This document shows positions 1 to 13,200 of a stretch of 64,000 nt of DNA, in pieces. Source of the stretch: Prochilodus magdalenae. Lineage: Eukaryota > Chordata > Actinopteri > Characiformes > Prochilodontidae. The stretch spans positions 1,123,397-1,187,396 of the forward strand of contig JAMWET010000674.1 in the NCBI GenBank assembly GCA_024036415.1, in the 5' to 3' direction. Within the stretch, counting starts at the first letter, position 1. Each line of letters begins with the position of its first letter. A program made the position numbers and the translations under genes. The notes under the pieces are model-generated. The model did not search any database. It saw only the letters and a list, made by a program, of their open reading frames with translations, and had not been told where the DNA came from.

Positions 1-144
<144 letters not shown>

Positions 145-1782
145 GAAACTTCTGGAGTCTTTCAGAAGCATCAAGAAATTTCCATATGGCATTCAACTGA
201 CCAGGAAAAACCACCAGAATTTTTAACCAAATAGCATCTATGTACTGTACTGTATGTCACATGCGCATCAAAAGGACCAAGACTTGGCAGTAATGCACGT
301 TAGAATAAGATATGCCTTGATTTATTCAGTCGTACCAACCTGCAGCACAATGGGTCTTTCGTGCTCCAGACTGAGATTTTTTTTGCCTGAATATGAGGTA
401 GATGATTATGATTAAATGTGTTATATACATTCACACTAACTGTATGTCTTTAGTCACTGCGCTGATAATAGTTATTATATTCTAGATGTGGCATGAGGAC
501 TTTATCATTTGAACTTCACTGACATAATGCGAGATATTAACAAAGCACAGTGCGTGTTAATGGAATTGGTGCCTTTTGTGGGTTTTCTTCAGATTTGAAT
601 GTATTTGCACAACAGTAGTTTGGCGCTCCTTTTGAATATAAGTAGCTTGGCTTATTCAGCTGCGCTTCCCTCACAGGGAGTGGTGATGGTATAACCCAGT
701 CAGATATGTAGGTATGGATGGGTTAAAATGTTTTCAGAGCTGCATTTACAACTGTATCTGTACTTCTCCACACTGTAGACAATGCTTTGACATGGGTTTT
801 TCAGTAGTACTCTCAGCTAAAGATGCTGTCTGATCTAATTTGGATCTAAATTGGTCTAACAAACTAGAGAACCCTTTTTGCATGTTGCCAGGTGGCATAA
901 AGGGTCTTCTTATTAGTACATCACAAAAAATGGTAGTCATAAAACATTTATGGTCGTTTGTTTGGATGGTGTTTAGTGGCCTTTAGTGCCTCTATGCACT
1001 GTATCTATTGACTTGTGTGCCTTCAGTAGTCTTTTGAGTTGCTCACTCGAAACACAAGTATTGAATGTAGAAGTTGATGTTAACAAATTCAGAGTGGTCA
1101 ATATGACCAGTGTTCTGTTGTTGGATGCTGGTGGTCAGTAGTAGTGTTAGTCTGTTCAATTCATATGACATAGTGTGTTGCTGATTGTGCAATGATGAAA
1201 TGAGTTTACTGCCCTCTAGTGGTGAGGAATAGTAGGGGAACATAAATTGGTCAAAAACTGCCCCGGGTAGCTGACAATGACTGTTTGTTTCCCTACATCA
1301 CTTACTCTGGTAGCACTTTTAGTAAAAATATCCCAGGCAAAGTACCAAACAAACAGTATGGGACTGTCTGGGACCGCAAATTTACAGATTACCAAAAATG
1401 TAATGTTAAGGAATTTAGGGGAAGAGGGCATTACATAAGATTAGCTTTTTTGGCAGTTAAAAGGCACCATAAAATCAGACAACACAACAGAGGAGCACAA
1501 TGTCTACACCGTTTTGTCTTTCATTTTTCCAGTTTTGTATGTTTGTTTTGTGAGAAAAAACACTAAATCAAATCCATTGTCATCGTTTGCACGATCAAAA
1601 TACTCTCCTCTTAAAACAAACTTTGGCTTTAAAATGATCTTCCTTTTTATCTGGAAGTGCTGAGTATGAAATGAACTAGAACTTAAGATTTTTATGATCG
1701 CTCATTGTAATAATTCTTTATAAGCAGGTCTAGTATTACAGTGAATGTTTCATTGAAGTGAAAAACAACCCATGTTAATAAA
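145..1782 (+). other. rhoc: Probable 3' UTR of rhoc
   Basis: About 1.6 kb follows the rhoc stop with no convincing coding frame, only short chance ORFs. The first good AATAAA lies at 1777-1782 and is followed by a long T run, which suits a cleavage site just downstream. A UTR of this length is usual for Rho genes. Boundaries are inferred; transcript data would be needed to fix them. Confidence 0.55.
1777..1782 (+). terminator. Polyadenylation signal AATAAA, probably rhoc
   Basis: A canonical hexamer followed within 10 bases by a T-rich run. It is the first strong candidate downstream of the rhoc stop. Confidence 0.5.
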
Positions 1783-1799
1783 CCTTTTTTTTTTTTTTT

Positions 1800-3207
1800 G
1801 ATTCTGTATGTGGCTTTTTCGGAATCCTACACATTATATCACAGTTGTGTGAAAGAGAAAAACAAATGCAGCACATTTTATTATAAAAGTATTTCACTGC
1901 TTTTATTTGCTTAAACTCTGAATAATACAAATAACGTAGTCTCAGTAGAGCGTGGAGAAAAATGGGTGCCAAACAAAGTTCGATCTGGTCTAATTTGTAC
2001 CTCTAAATTAGGAATTAGGTAGTTAGGTGATGGACAAGTATAGAATAAGGCATTCAGACAGAAGGACCCCACATTCACCTAACTGCAGATACTAAATGGC
2101 TCACTTTAATATCAGTGTAATGGAAAGTAATCAATAATGCAATCACTGTTTCAGAGTCATTTGAACTGAAAAACCTAAAATTCAAGTTTCAGCTGGATAA
2201 GCATTACTTCTGGAAGACATTGTAAAGTGCTTGATGATCATGCCAATGATTTGCAGCAGCTGACAGTAAGTCAGTGATTTTGATTTGAAATAGAAGAACA
2301 AATGGTTTCATATTTAAGAATTGATCCAAAATGTAAAATAGATTTTTAATGTCCATATGAGGACAATCTGTAATGCAAAGCAGCAACGTGCATACTCTTG
2401 ATTTAGTCAGCAGTAACGGCAAGATGTCAAGATTGTTATAAAGAGACAGCAAAACGTGCTGAACTGCTGCAAGTCCTCAGTTGCTTGTAGAACACATTGT
2501 TGACTGATTGTTGACTGATTGATGACTGGTCTGTTGGAGATTCAGTGTTCGCTCCTCCATGCTGGATGCACATGCTGCTGCAGTGCACTCTCTTCTATGT
2601 CTACACATAATCAGACATACAATGTTTTTAAATGCACGTTATTTACAAATGTAAACAAGTAAAGCTACTTTTAGGCAGTAGTTTTGGGACACTAATGGAA
2701 TCTTTGGATTTTTAGAATTATGCAATATTCAAAAGTACATTGCTATAGCCATATACAAAATGTATGTCCAACTATACAACAGCAATACAAAAAAAATGTA
2801 TAAAATATGAAAATATATATAATGTAAAAATTTCCCAAATTAAACATCAAAAAATGGACTGATGATCCACCATTATCTGGCCATCCAAAAGAAGAGACAT
2901 ACAAAAAAATACTGAGCTAAATAAAATATTAAATAATGACCTACATATGGGATTGAGGCACTAATGTCAGTCACGCTAATGTTTCCTTTTCCTTTTTTGG
3001 TTTCAGTTCATTACCAGGATCAGAGTTTCGGTTAGTAAACATGGTGGTTGCCGCTGTTACTATTACGTTTCTGATGGACATTAATAAAAAAAAAACTTAA
3101 TATATGATAATAAATATTGTATAATATAAGATGAAATTTGCATTCATAGAGAACCTTGAGAAAATGTCTGAGCAATGTGTACTAAGTGCAACACTTGAAG
3201 AGCAAAC
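1800..3207. other. Convergent spacer between rhoc and mov10, includes mov10 3' UTR
   Basis: This stretch is AT-rich and without a recognisable gene. Part of it must be the 3' UTR of mov10, which is read on the minus strand from 3207 downward. No AATAAA on the minus strand lies close to the stop. TTTATT on the plus strand occurs only near 1876 and 1899, and TTTAAT (minus ATTAAA) occurs near 2345 and 2104, so the end of the mov10 transcript cannot be placed. The two genes converge here and their transcripts may overlap. Confidence 0.5.
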
Positions 3208-6200
3208 TCATGTGTCAAGGTACATACCATCAGTGACTGTATGGATTTTTAGAGATGCCAGCTGAGCCACCACATCTTCCTCCCCCTCAGCGTCCCTGTA
3301 GTCAAAGCCAGTGTAGCCCTGCTCTTGCTCACAGTAATGGATTAACCTGGAGTATACACAAAATTGTGTTTGTAGTTCTTTCCTGTCATCTATAACAATA
3401 TAGAGGAGTTTCCAAACAATCACATTATATTTATATTATTTCCAATCTGCACATCCATCACCTCTCAATTTCATAATTCAACATCCAATACTGCTCAACT
3501 GTACATCATATATTCTCAAAGCTCAGTTGCCAAGTACTACCTCTGCCAGGTGGGGTTCTTGTTCAGGATGATTGGGTTTCCAACTACGATGAGCAGGGCT
3601 TTGGCTCTGGTCATGGCCACATTAAACCTCTAAAGCAGAAAAGACGAGATGTAGGTTACTAAAATAGCTCAAAACTAACATACCTAAACCTGCAAAAGCC
3701 AGCATATATATTTATATTAAATTATATTTATATTAAGTTAATCCAAATGAATTACTGAATAATCCTAAAAGACAGTAATTCTCTGAATATAATTTACATG
3801 GCCTTTATTAAAACACAAACATTTGAACCCACTGCTAAACCAATATTATGATGATGATTATTGCTGTTTTATTTTAAACGCTCCAATCTCGTGGTGGGTT
3901 CAAATATCACTAATGAACAACAAACTCAGAAGCATGCATATTCCAAAAAGGACTTCTTCCAGAATATGAAGAAGTTTGTTCTTGTAAACAGGGCAAAAAG
4001 CTATACCTTCACATTTGTGAGGAAGCCAATGTTAAAGTCTTGGTCCATTTTAACATAGCTCATGCTGCTTCTGACCGCAGACACCATGATCACGGTTTTC
4101 TCCTGCCCCTGGAACTCCTCCACCGAGCCTACCTGAGACACCAGGACCACAATGTATGCCTCAAGTTTTTTCTCATTTATTTCTGGCAGGTTTTACACAA
4201 ATACGTAATAGTGCTGAGGAAAAAAACGATCAAACCGACCTTGATGTCCTTCCACTGGTTTACTTCTTTTACTGTTTTTAGAGCTTTCTGGATCTTTTCC
4301 ACCTTAGGAGAAGAGAATGCAGTAACTCAGATTGCCAGTGCTGTATCTTTGCCAGATTAGCTCCCATAGGCTTCCTATCTGGGATTTAGTGTTGTTTATG
4401 CAACAGTGAAAAAGTGGCAAAAATAAATCTCTAAAAGTTCTATATTCGGCCTTTGGCAAAGTGTTCATTTTGTTTGGTTTTGGCATCGGCCAAAACTTTG
4501 TCAGTGCATCCATAGACATTGTAAATGACAAAAGTTCAGTTTTTGTACAGATAAATGGATCATTCTAGAATCTTTGATTGTAGGCTAAAATAATTTTGTT
4601 TATAACAAAACAAACTATTTTATTTCTTTATTTTGTTAAAAATAAATGATTGAACATTCAAATATGTCACTAGCAAAAGAATTATAACATTATCAAAACT
4701 TTTTGAAGTGTTTCAGTAGTGACTGTTCCAATAGTGACAAGTTTGAGCACAACTTAACACCACATGATTGGCAAACAGAGCTTTAAGCAGCTGTACTGTC
4801 ATCATTTTATCATATTTTTCATTAAACACTTTAATTAATTGCAGAAACTGTATGTTTCAATAGTGACAGAAAGTTACCGACTGACTTTCAGACTTTGGGA
4901 CACTTTCACCACAAAATAATGAGATCTAACCGCTCACCATGTAACCACCGCTTTAAAGTGCACGATGTGGCTAAAATAAAGCTTTCGCCTAAGAACTACT
5001 ACAGACATTGGTGGTGTTTCTGTAGTGATGTAAAGGTGGGACAGAATTGTTTTTTTAAATAGAAGTTGTTTTAAAAATGTAGCGCACAATGAATCTTTCA
5101 ACTTCAAAGTAAATGGTGACTGTATATGTAAAAATAATATATGCATTTTATTATTTTTTTTACAAATTTAAATTCTGGGTGAGGTTTTGGTAGGGGCACC
5201 CATCTCTGAATAGAAGTTTTTTATATTGTTTTGATTATCACTATTTCAAATAAACTTAATTCAGTCGAATGGTCCTTATTCATATACATACCTGTGGGAT
5301 GTACGAGTAAACTTACTTGTTTCCTGTAGGGGGCAATGATACCAATGTTGGCAGCACTGAGTTTGGGGAGGCCATTCTTTCCCTGAGTTAGTATTAGCTT
5401 TTTGAGGTAGCTAATGATGACCTCAATCTCGCTGACGTTGAAGAAGGACGGACTATTCGATTCTCTCTCATCTTTCCCCATCACTCCATGGAATATCACT
5501 GGGAAACCCTGGTCACAAACACAAAAACAACCATGATAAATGACCTTACACAAGATGCACAGCACACAGTAGCCACAACACACTGTCTCCTGCACCACCC
5601 GAATGGTCAAAACACGACCTTGTGCTCAGGCCAGAGCTTAAAACAGGCCCACACTGTTTTTCCCTGTGAAACAGCGAAAAACTACTGAACCTCTAACTGA
5701 CCTGCTTGGGGAGGTGCTCCCAGTTGCAGAAGGCCTCTCGCTCAACCTGGTCTGCAAATACTTGCAGTTCGTTGTCATAGAAAAGCTCGTTCGGGATTTT
5801 GAGGATGGCAGGATGAGATCTGTTGAAGGATGAAAAAAGAAAGAGGAAAAAAACATACAGCATGAGTGAGCATTAAAATCACCTAACAGTTGGAACATAG
5901 CCAAAAGGAAAAAGGCTCAGAGCACCTGTAGTTACGCAGGAGCTTGGTGACAAAGCGGCTGTCATATGCCTGGCAGCCATCTTGAATCTTCTGATAGAGT
6001 GAGTTCTGTGTCATTAGTCTCTCCAGCAGCGACAGTCCTGTTTCACACCAGTGAACATCACAGCCAGAAAACATAATTATTACTGCGCAGCCTGGACTCT
6101 GGGCCAAACCGCCAGAACCTGAGCTATTCTCTTATTCTCTCAGCATAGGCTTGTTTGCTATGTCCAGGACAGGCTTTACATCATACAGCTATCATAGACG

Positions 6201-7214
6201 TGGGAAGTGCTGAGAGGGCTGCAACTGCTGAAAACAATAAGGTGTTCAGATCTTAGACATGTGATCTGTTTAAAGTCATTAATTAAAACATATACAAAAT
6301 CATAATAATATCATATATACAAACACTCATCACCAATAGTTGTAGAAATAGTTGCACCCAGAAATAATCAATGAACTAGAAATTTAACTTGGTGGGTAAG
6401 TGTAACCATTGCGAGACATGTAAATGATTCAAGCTCGTCTGCACATATGACGTAACCTAGCATGTTGTGTTACCAAACATGGTGGCCCAGTGCCATACTG
6501 AGGGACACTACTTCTGTATATGTAGCTCAATAAATACCCCCCTATATCAGTCTCAACTTATCATCATTTATTGTTCCTGGTATCCTTTATCTCCCTTCCC
6601 AATAGCATCGCAATCTGACACTTCCTTCCTGGATGCAACTATTCTTTTGATGATGAGTGTGTATTTATATATATATATATATATATTTATATTATGTTAA
6701 GGTTTTTTTTTTGGTGCCCAAATTTATGCACCTGCCTAATTTTGTTTAGAGAATTATTGCACACTTTCTGTGCATCATATAAACTTCATTTCACTTCTTA
6801 AATATCACTGTGTTTGTCCCCTATATGATATATTTAACAGATTTTTTTTATCCAAACAATCAATGCTTTATAAAGGTAAATCAGGAAAATTAACAACGCT
6901 GCCCAAACTTTCGCACCCCACTGTACACACATATACATAGAGAGAGAGAGAGAGAGATTTTTTTTTGTTTACTGTTTCAGTAATTAATTTTCAGTTTTTT
7001 TTAGGAAGACCTCCAAAACCAGTATATGACCAGTAAACATTACAGGGTTATCACCCTCATGTCACTGGGTTACGCAGGCCAAGAACATAAAATGTCTATA
7101 AGATTTATTTTTTTTATTGTAGAATTCGATCTACTTGTTAAATCCTTTTGAATTCAAATATGATTATTTTTGTATGTACAGCTGTTCAAAACTGTGTATA
7201 ATAGTCACATACTG

Positions 7215-7265
<51 letters not shown>

Positions 7266-10200
7266 ACCTGAAAGGCAGCTTGACTACTTCTCTGATAAGT
7301 TTTAAAGCCCCAAACACAAAAGTCTGACCCTCATTTCCATAAAGTTTGTGCAGCAGTAGGGATCAGCATTAGCGGGTTGCTGCCATTTACACGTATCTGT
7401 AATGTCATCTCGCGTCACACTCGAGCCTGATGCGTCCAGTTTCATATAAATTATCCAAACAATTCAAATGGAGAAAGCAAACAAGCTAAAATACGTATGC
7501 TGTAACACCACTGTATTAGCAAGTTGGTGGGCTACATGCTGCTGTTAAATTCAGCACCCCCAACTTAACACACCTCCCAGTACCGCTGGTAGCCACAACA
7601 CAGATAAAAAAGAATACAGAAGTGCGAGTACCCAGCCCGTGTTGCTGTGCCAGTGGAGATCTAAGGACTGGTCCAAGCTGCTGAGGATCTCCAGCCAAAA
7701 CCAACTGGCCTTTTTCAGGGTGGAGAAGACCTGAGGAGAAAAAAAAACACATGAGGAATGTGACAAGAAATCATTTCACAATATTACCCTGTCAGCGTGT
7801 CCCTTACCGGCAATTCCCACAACACTTTCAGGTTCCACAGCTTGCCCAGCCTCGTCTATGAAGATGTGTGAGAAATGACCAACAGGAATGCCTCCAGATA
7901 CAAGCCTGAAAAACACCTCCAGAGGCTCATTCCACTAATGGAGAACACACTAGAACCGTCAGGAAAATTTGGGATGGATACATTAGATGCTATTTGCTTT
8001 TTTTTGAGTATAGTGAGCAAAGGTGGGCTCTACTTCAGGTGAGCCATGTCAACAAGTGGCAGTAACCCTTTTACACCTTCCTTGTAAAGGTTCCTAGCAT
8101 GGAATCCATAGACAGAACAACAACTTATCCAGTTTTGGTTTTCTTTACAAATGCTTACACTGGGGTTAAGATTTGGACCTTGAGGGTGTGAAATGTATCT
8201 GAACCATCTGACAGCACAGAAGAACTAATTTTGGTTTGCAAATAAACTTTCTCTAAAGGACCATATTTGATGTGTCAGAGTTTGAGAGCGCAGAACCTTT
8301 AAAGTCCAGAGAACTTCCCAGTTCCAACTTTATTTTGATGGTCGGCTATAGAGGATCTACAGATACTTAAATGATTACTTTCTGGCGACACTTAATTGAT
8401 GACTAACACTGATATGGTTGGGGTTATGTTTTGGAGAAGGTTAAGGTCTTGTGTTAGGGCTTAAGGGTAGATTTGATTTAATAGACACTCAACGTCAGTT
8501 ACATTTAATACACATTCAGTTAAATGATTACAAACAGACAAACTGAGCATCTACAGTAGCCCATCAACCCAAACGCCTTTTAAAACCTTTATATTTAAGA
8601 GTGTAGTGGCTGAGAGGACTGTACCTTCCAGCAGTGATCAGAGTGGCCACGATGACACTGTAGCCCATCAGAGTCTCTTTAGATGGGAGAATGAAGCTGT
8701 CCTGCCCTTCATCCCAGTTACTGCGTTTCTGTAATGAGACACACACCTCCTGAAATAAACAGGTTCTACAGGTGTGGAAATGTAGGAGTGCATGTGTATA
8801 TTTGTACTGGTCCTTTATAGAGCAGAGACTTCACATCTGCCCAATCATGAATCATATGACCAGCACATGTTCTTTTTCTGCCATTGTGCTCTACAGTTAA
8901 TAAAACCAATGTCATGCTAGCAAGCTAGCAACTTGGTAATAAAATGCAGTAGTATAGGACTGAAGCAAACACATCAAATATTCATATCATATTATTTGAA
9001 TTTATGATATAACAATGACAGAAACAGTTAAAATGGCCATTTAGCCTCGACATCTAAATATAATATTAACCTCCTGAGACCCAGCGTTGTCATATGAAGA
9101 CATTACATGTCTCTACACCATGATACTTTTTAAAACATTGACCCTTTGGCCTCATATGAGGATGTTGTTTTTTTGCCAAAACAACTTCCTGTACAAAGGC
9201 AATGTTTAGTTTTTATACTTGTTAGGTCCTACTAATCACAAATAGCTAGGAGAAATTAAAATTGCACACCAAGCAAGTCCAGGTGTTAGGAGGTTAATTT
9301 GTGTATATGGACACCTGAGCATCAACCCCATATGAATTTAAGTCACTGATGGGGGATGAGAAGGCCTGGCTTGCAACCGACATTCCTATCCATCCATACT
9401 GTGTCCAGTGGGAATAGGGCAAGAGCTCTGTGCAGGTGAGCTCATTTATGCATGTATTTATAGAGCTTGTTTTGTCCACTGGGCACAGTCATGCTGCAAC
9501 AGGAAAGGGTCTTCCCCCAGCTGTTGCCACAAAGTTGTGGAAACATGTAATATGCCTTTGTATGCAGTAGCATTATTATCACTTTTCACAATCTCTCCTC
9601 CACCAAACTTTTCTGGTGGTACCATGCCTATCTGGTAGCTAGCATTGCCTTGCCTCTGTCAGATTCATCGTCAGACCACCAAATTGTGAAGCAAGATTCC
9701 TTACTCCACAGAGCATGTTTCCAAGCGGCGTATGCTTCATAGAAGTGCACACAACACACTGGATACTGTTAGCTTAGACCTGTGTTTAGATATGGAATCG
9801 ATTTCATGGCGCTACTAACACACAGTTTTTGTGGTGAAATTACTCCAAGAGGGAGTTTCATTGCTGAGCTGTTGTTGCTCCTAGATTGTTCTATTTTACA
9901 ATAAGTAATAATTGCAAAATGATAGTTGACCTGAGCATGTCTAGCAGGGCAGAAAGCTTACAAACGTGGCAAAGATGGCATCTTACGATAGTACCATGTT
10001 TAAAGTCACTACGCTTTTCAGTATGACCAATTCTACTGCCAGTGTCTAAGGAGACTGCATGGCTGTGTGTTTGATTTTACACACGTTAACAATGGATGTG
10101 GCTGATCCTATAACTGTAAACTAATCCTATAAGGAGTAGTTGCACAAATGGTTGCACCAACAAGTAAACAACCAACAGGAATGAAACTTGGTGGGTAGGT

Positions 10201-13200
10201 TAGACATCGAAAGACATGCAAAGGTTCAAGTTTCATTCTTGGCCACGTATGTGAACTAAGCAAGGACAGGCCTTATGTCTGTATTTGAGTGACCAAATAG
10301 ATCCGATTGTGGACATTCAGCGATGACTTCTGGGAGACTTCCTGCAGGCTGTCATTGAGTGTTTTGCAATGGAGGTGGGTCATCTTCAGTAACGAGTCCC
10401 ACTTTTGTCTTGATGGAGACCACCAACAAATCAGTGTGTGGAGGAATTGTAGTCAGTGCCAAGATAACCGGTTTGTTGTTATCCAGAAGGCCTGGTGTCA
10501 TTCATCTCCATCCCTACTGCAGAATCTGCAGGAACTGTGTGAGAATATTCAAGATGCATGGGATGGGTTATCAGGACACCATTAGGAACCTCTACAACTC
10601 CATGCTGAGGCGTCTGGCATGTTGCATTAGCAAACATGGTGGCCTGACACCATACTGAGACACTTCTGTATGTGTAGCTCAATTAATAATGCCCCTATCA
10701 GTCTACATTTATCATAATGTATTGTTCCTGGTAACCTTTATCTTCTTTCCCTATAGCACTGCAATCCGACCCATCCCTCGGGGTGCCACTATTTCTTTGC
10801 CATCGATTGTACCTTTGGCATATGCGTTTATTATACTTGTTGTATGCAGCTTACCAGTAGTTTTTGTGGCATGGTGCGGGGATCTCTGCTGCTGGCACAG
10901 AGCCGGTAAACGCGATGGGCATCTATGTATCTTAGCAACCTCTCACATAGGAGATCACAGGCACTGTTAGAGGGAGCACAGGCCAGAACGTGGGCGCCTG
11001 CACCCAACTTATCCACCTAGAACACATACATGTACATACACAGAAATGATTGGTTTTCTGCATTTTTAAAACAAACAATAAGAAGGAGCTAATATTATTC
11101 CATTACCATAATTCCTTTATTTTATATATTTTATATATTTGATGCATCCTTAATAATCTCTTAAACTCCCTTTTCTCACATGCATGAAATATTTATGTTA
11201 TTTTTGGTACCTACTTTCTCTTTAAACAGAAAACAAAAAAATGCTCTCAGCACAGGCCGCATTTCACATTTTATAATTCCCCCAGTCAAATGATTTTTTA
11301 AATTCAATTGAACAAATTGAACAAAACATGTAATGTGCAGTTGCATGCAACTATAGATGGTCTACTGATATGCAGGATGCATTGCCTGTTTTATGGCCTC
11401 CACTAGTGTGATGGTTTTGCCTGTCCCGGGTGGTCCGAAGATGAGGTATGGAGCTGGCTTAGACTGACCAGAGAGAATATGCTGAACAGCAGCATTCTGC
11501 TCAGGGTTGGTCTCCAGATCTCGGTTGACCATCCTGTACCACGCAGCAAACAACAGCAAATAAAGTCAGAAATATGTTCCTTATAGCAGTCATATGCGTT
11601 ATGATATTTTGTTATCATATGGAATACACTACTGAATCTTGGTGAGTGTGCTGCATAGTTGTGTTTGTGTGTTTGAACACCTGAGCTGCGGTAATGCCGT
11701 GTGTTCGACACCGTTGTCACTGGGGAACAGCACGTTTCCCAGCCTGTGTTGTACAGCCAAATCGACAGCCCGGTGCTGGAGTTTGAGGGGATAGCGGTTG
11801 AAACTGAACTCCACATCAAACTTCATGTTGGTGACAAAAAGCTGTACAAGCCTGTCAGAACCGAGAGAGAGAGAAAGAGAAATAAAAGGCACTAATCACA
11901 TCAGAAACAATAGATACTATCAGACACTGAGAGACTGTGTTTAGGTTCTTTCCTGTGCTGCTCTTACTTCTTACTGAAGCCCAGCTTTACACTCTCCAGC
12001 TCTACTCGGTGCACATAGCCTTTGTACATGGTAACAGGTTTCGTCTTGTCATTGGACATACACACATTCAGGTGATCTCCTCTCAGGACAGATGGCCTGT
12101 TCTCTGCCACTCCTGGCACCTAAAACAACAAGAGAGTGAATGAAAGAGAAGAGCAAGAAAAGGAATGATAGCAATACAATACACATACCAGGTTTACTGC
12201 ACTGTTCATAAGCTCTGGAATTAGTTGTGATGATATTATTCACACTGGCTTATTCAGCGAAATAAGACAGACAACAGAAGATATTTAAAGTTCTTTCACT
12301 CAGTATCTCAAGATTTCTGGGAAGACTAAAAAGATGATTTTTATAGATTACAGTTCTAATTTCTGTGATCTTATAATATCCAGCTCAGCTTCTTTACATT
12401 AATACGAGAGTGTTTAATGTGAGAGAAATTCAAGTTATTATGGTAGAAGTAGTTTTCAGAGTTCTTGCTAAGCTGTGCATGATTAAGCAGTTTTTGCAAT
12501 CATAGGTCGATGTGCTCTCTATATGTGATTGAATATTCTGTACAACTCATGTTGTTCAGTGACATACTGATACACAGGCTCGCCTCACAGTCTCTAGATA
12601 ACCATATTCTCGTGTTTTCACCCACACATTGGTGACCTTGCAGCTCCCAAACTTGGGGGTAGCTTCTTGCCGTTGCCAAGCAACGGGGCTGTGACTTATG
12701 GCCTTTACGCACATACACCAGTGGTTAACTACGTAGTATATATATCTTGTTCGGGAGGAACAGGGTGAGCGCTCCTATATTCTATCCTCTTTGGATGCTG
12801 TAAACCTTCTTTTCCTTTAATAAATCATTTTCTATTATTTCTCACCGGGCAGTCCAGACTGAGTTTGTCAAATTTCCACGACAAAGACTAATAAAGTTAT
12901 TCATTTTGTTAAATGGTGCCCGGTAGCAGGGCTGGGGAAAGAGCCACCAGCCTGACCCCAGACACTTTTGTTTCGCGAATGGACGGGTTTTTGGCTGATT
13001 TTTAATAGGCTGAAGGGCACACAGTGTGGGCTGAGTGAACACATAAACACAACAGCACATTTCCATTTTCTATCAGTTAAAAATGCAGAACAAGTAGGAT
13101 TACTCATACCATTTTACAGTTACAAATGAAAAATGAACAAATTATTTAAAAAAAACACCAAAAATAAAGTGTTACATTGAACAAAAGAGGCAACTGGTTG

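Noticed and set aside
10307..10658. Two overlapping plus-strand ORFs of 92 and 99 codons in a mov10 intron
   Set aside because: They are frame-shifted pieces of a Tc1-like transposase in MITE copy B, not genes.
11362..11385. Read-through end of the mov10 Walker A exon (AMHPAYQ, stop) as a true C-terminus of a short isoform
   Set aside because: The downstream exons continue the protein in phase and match the family; the simpler reading is a GC donor.
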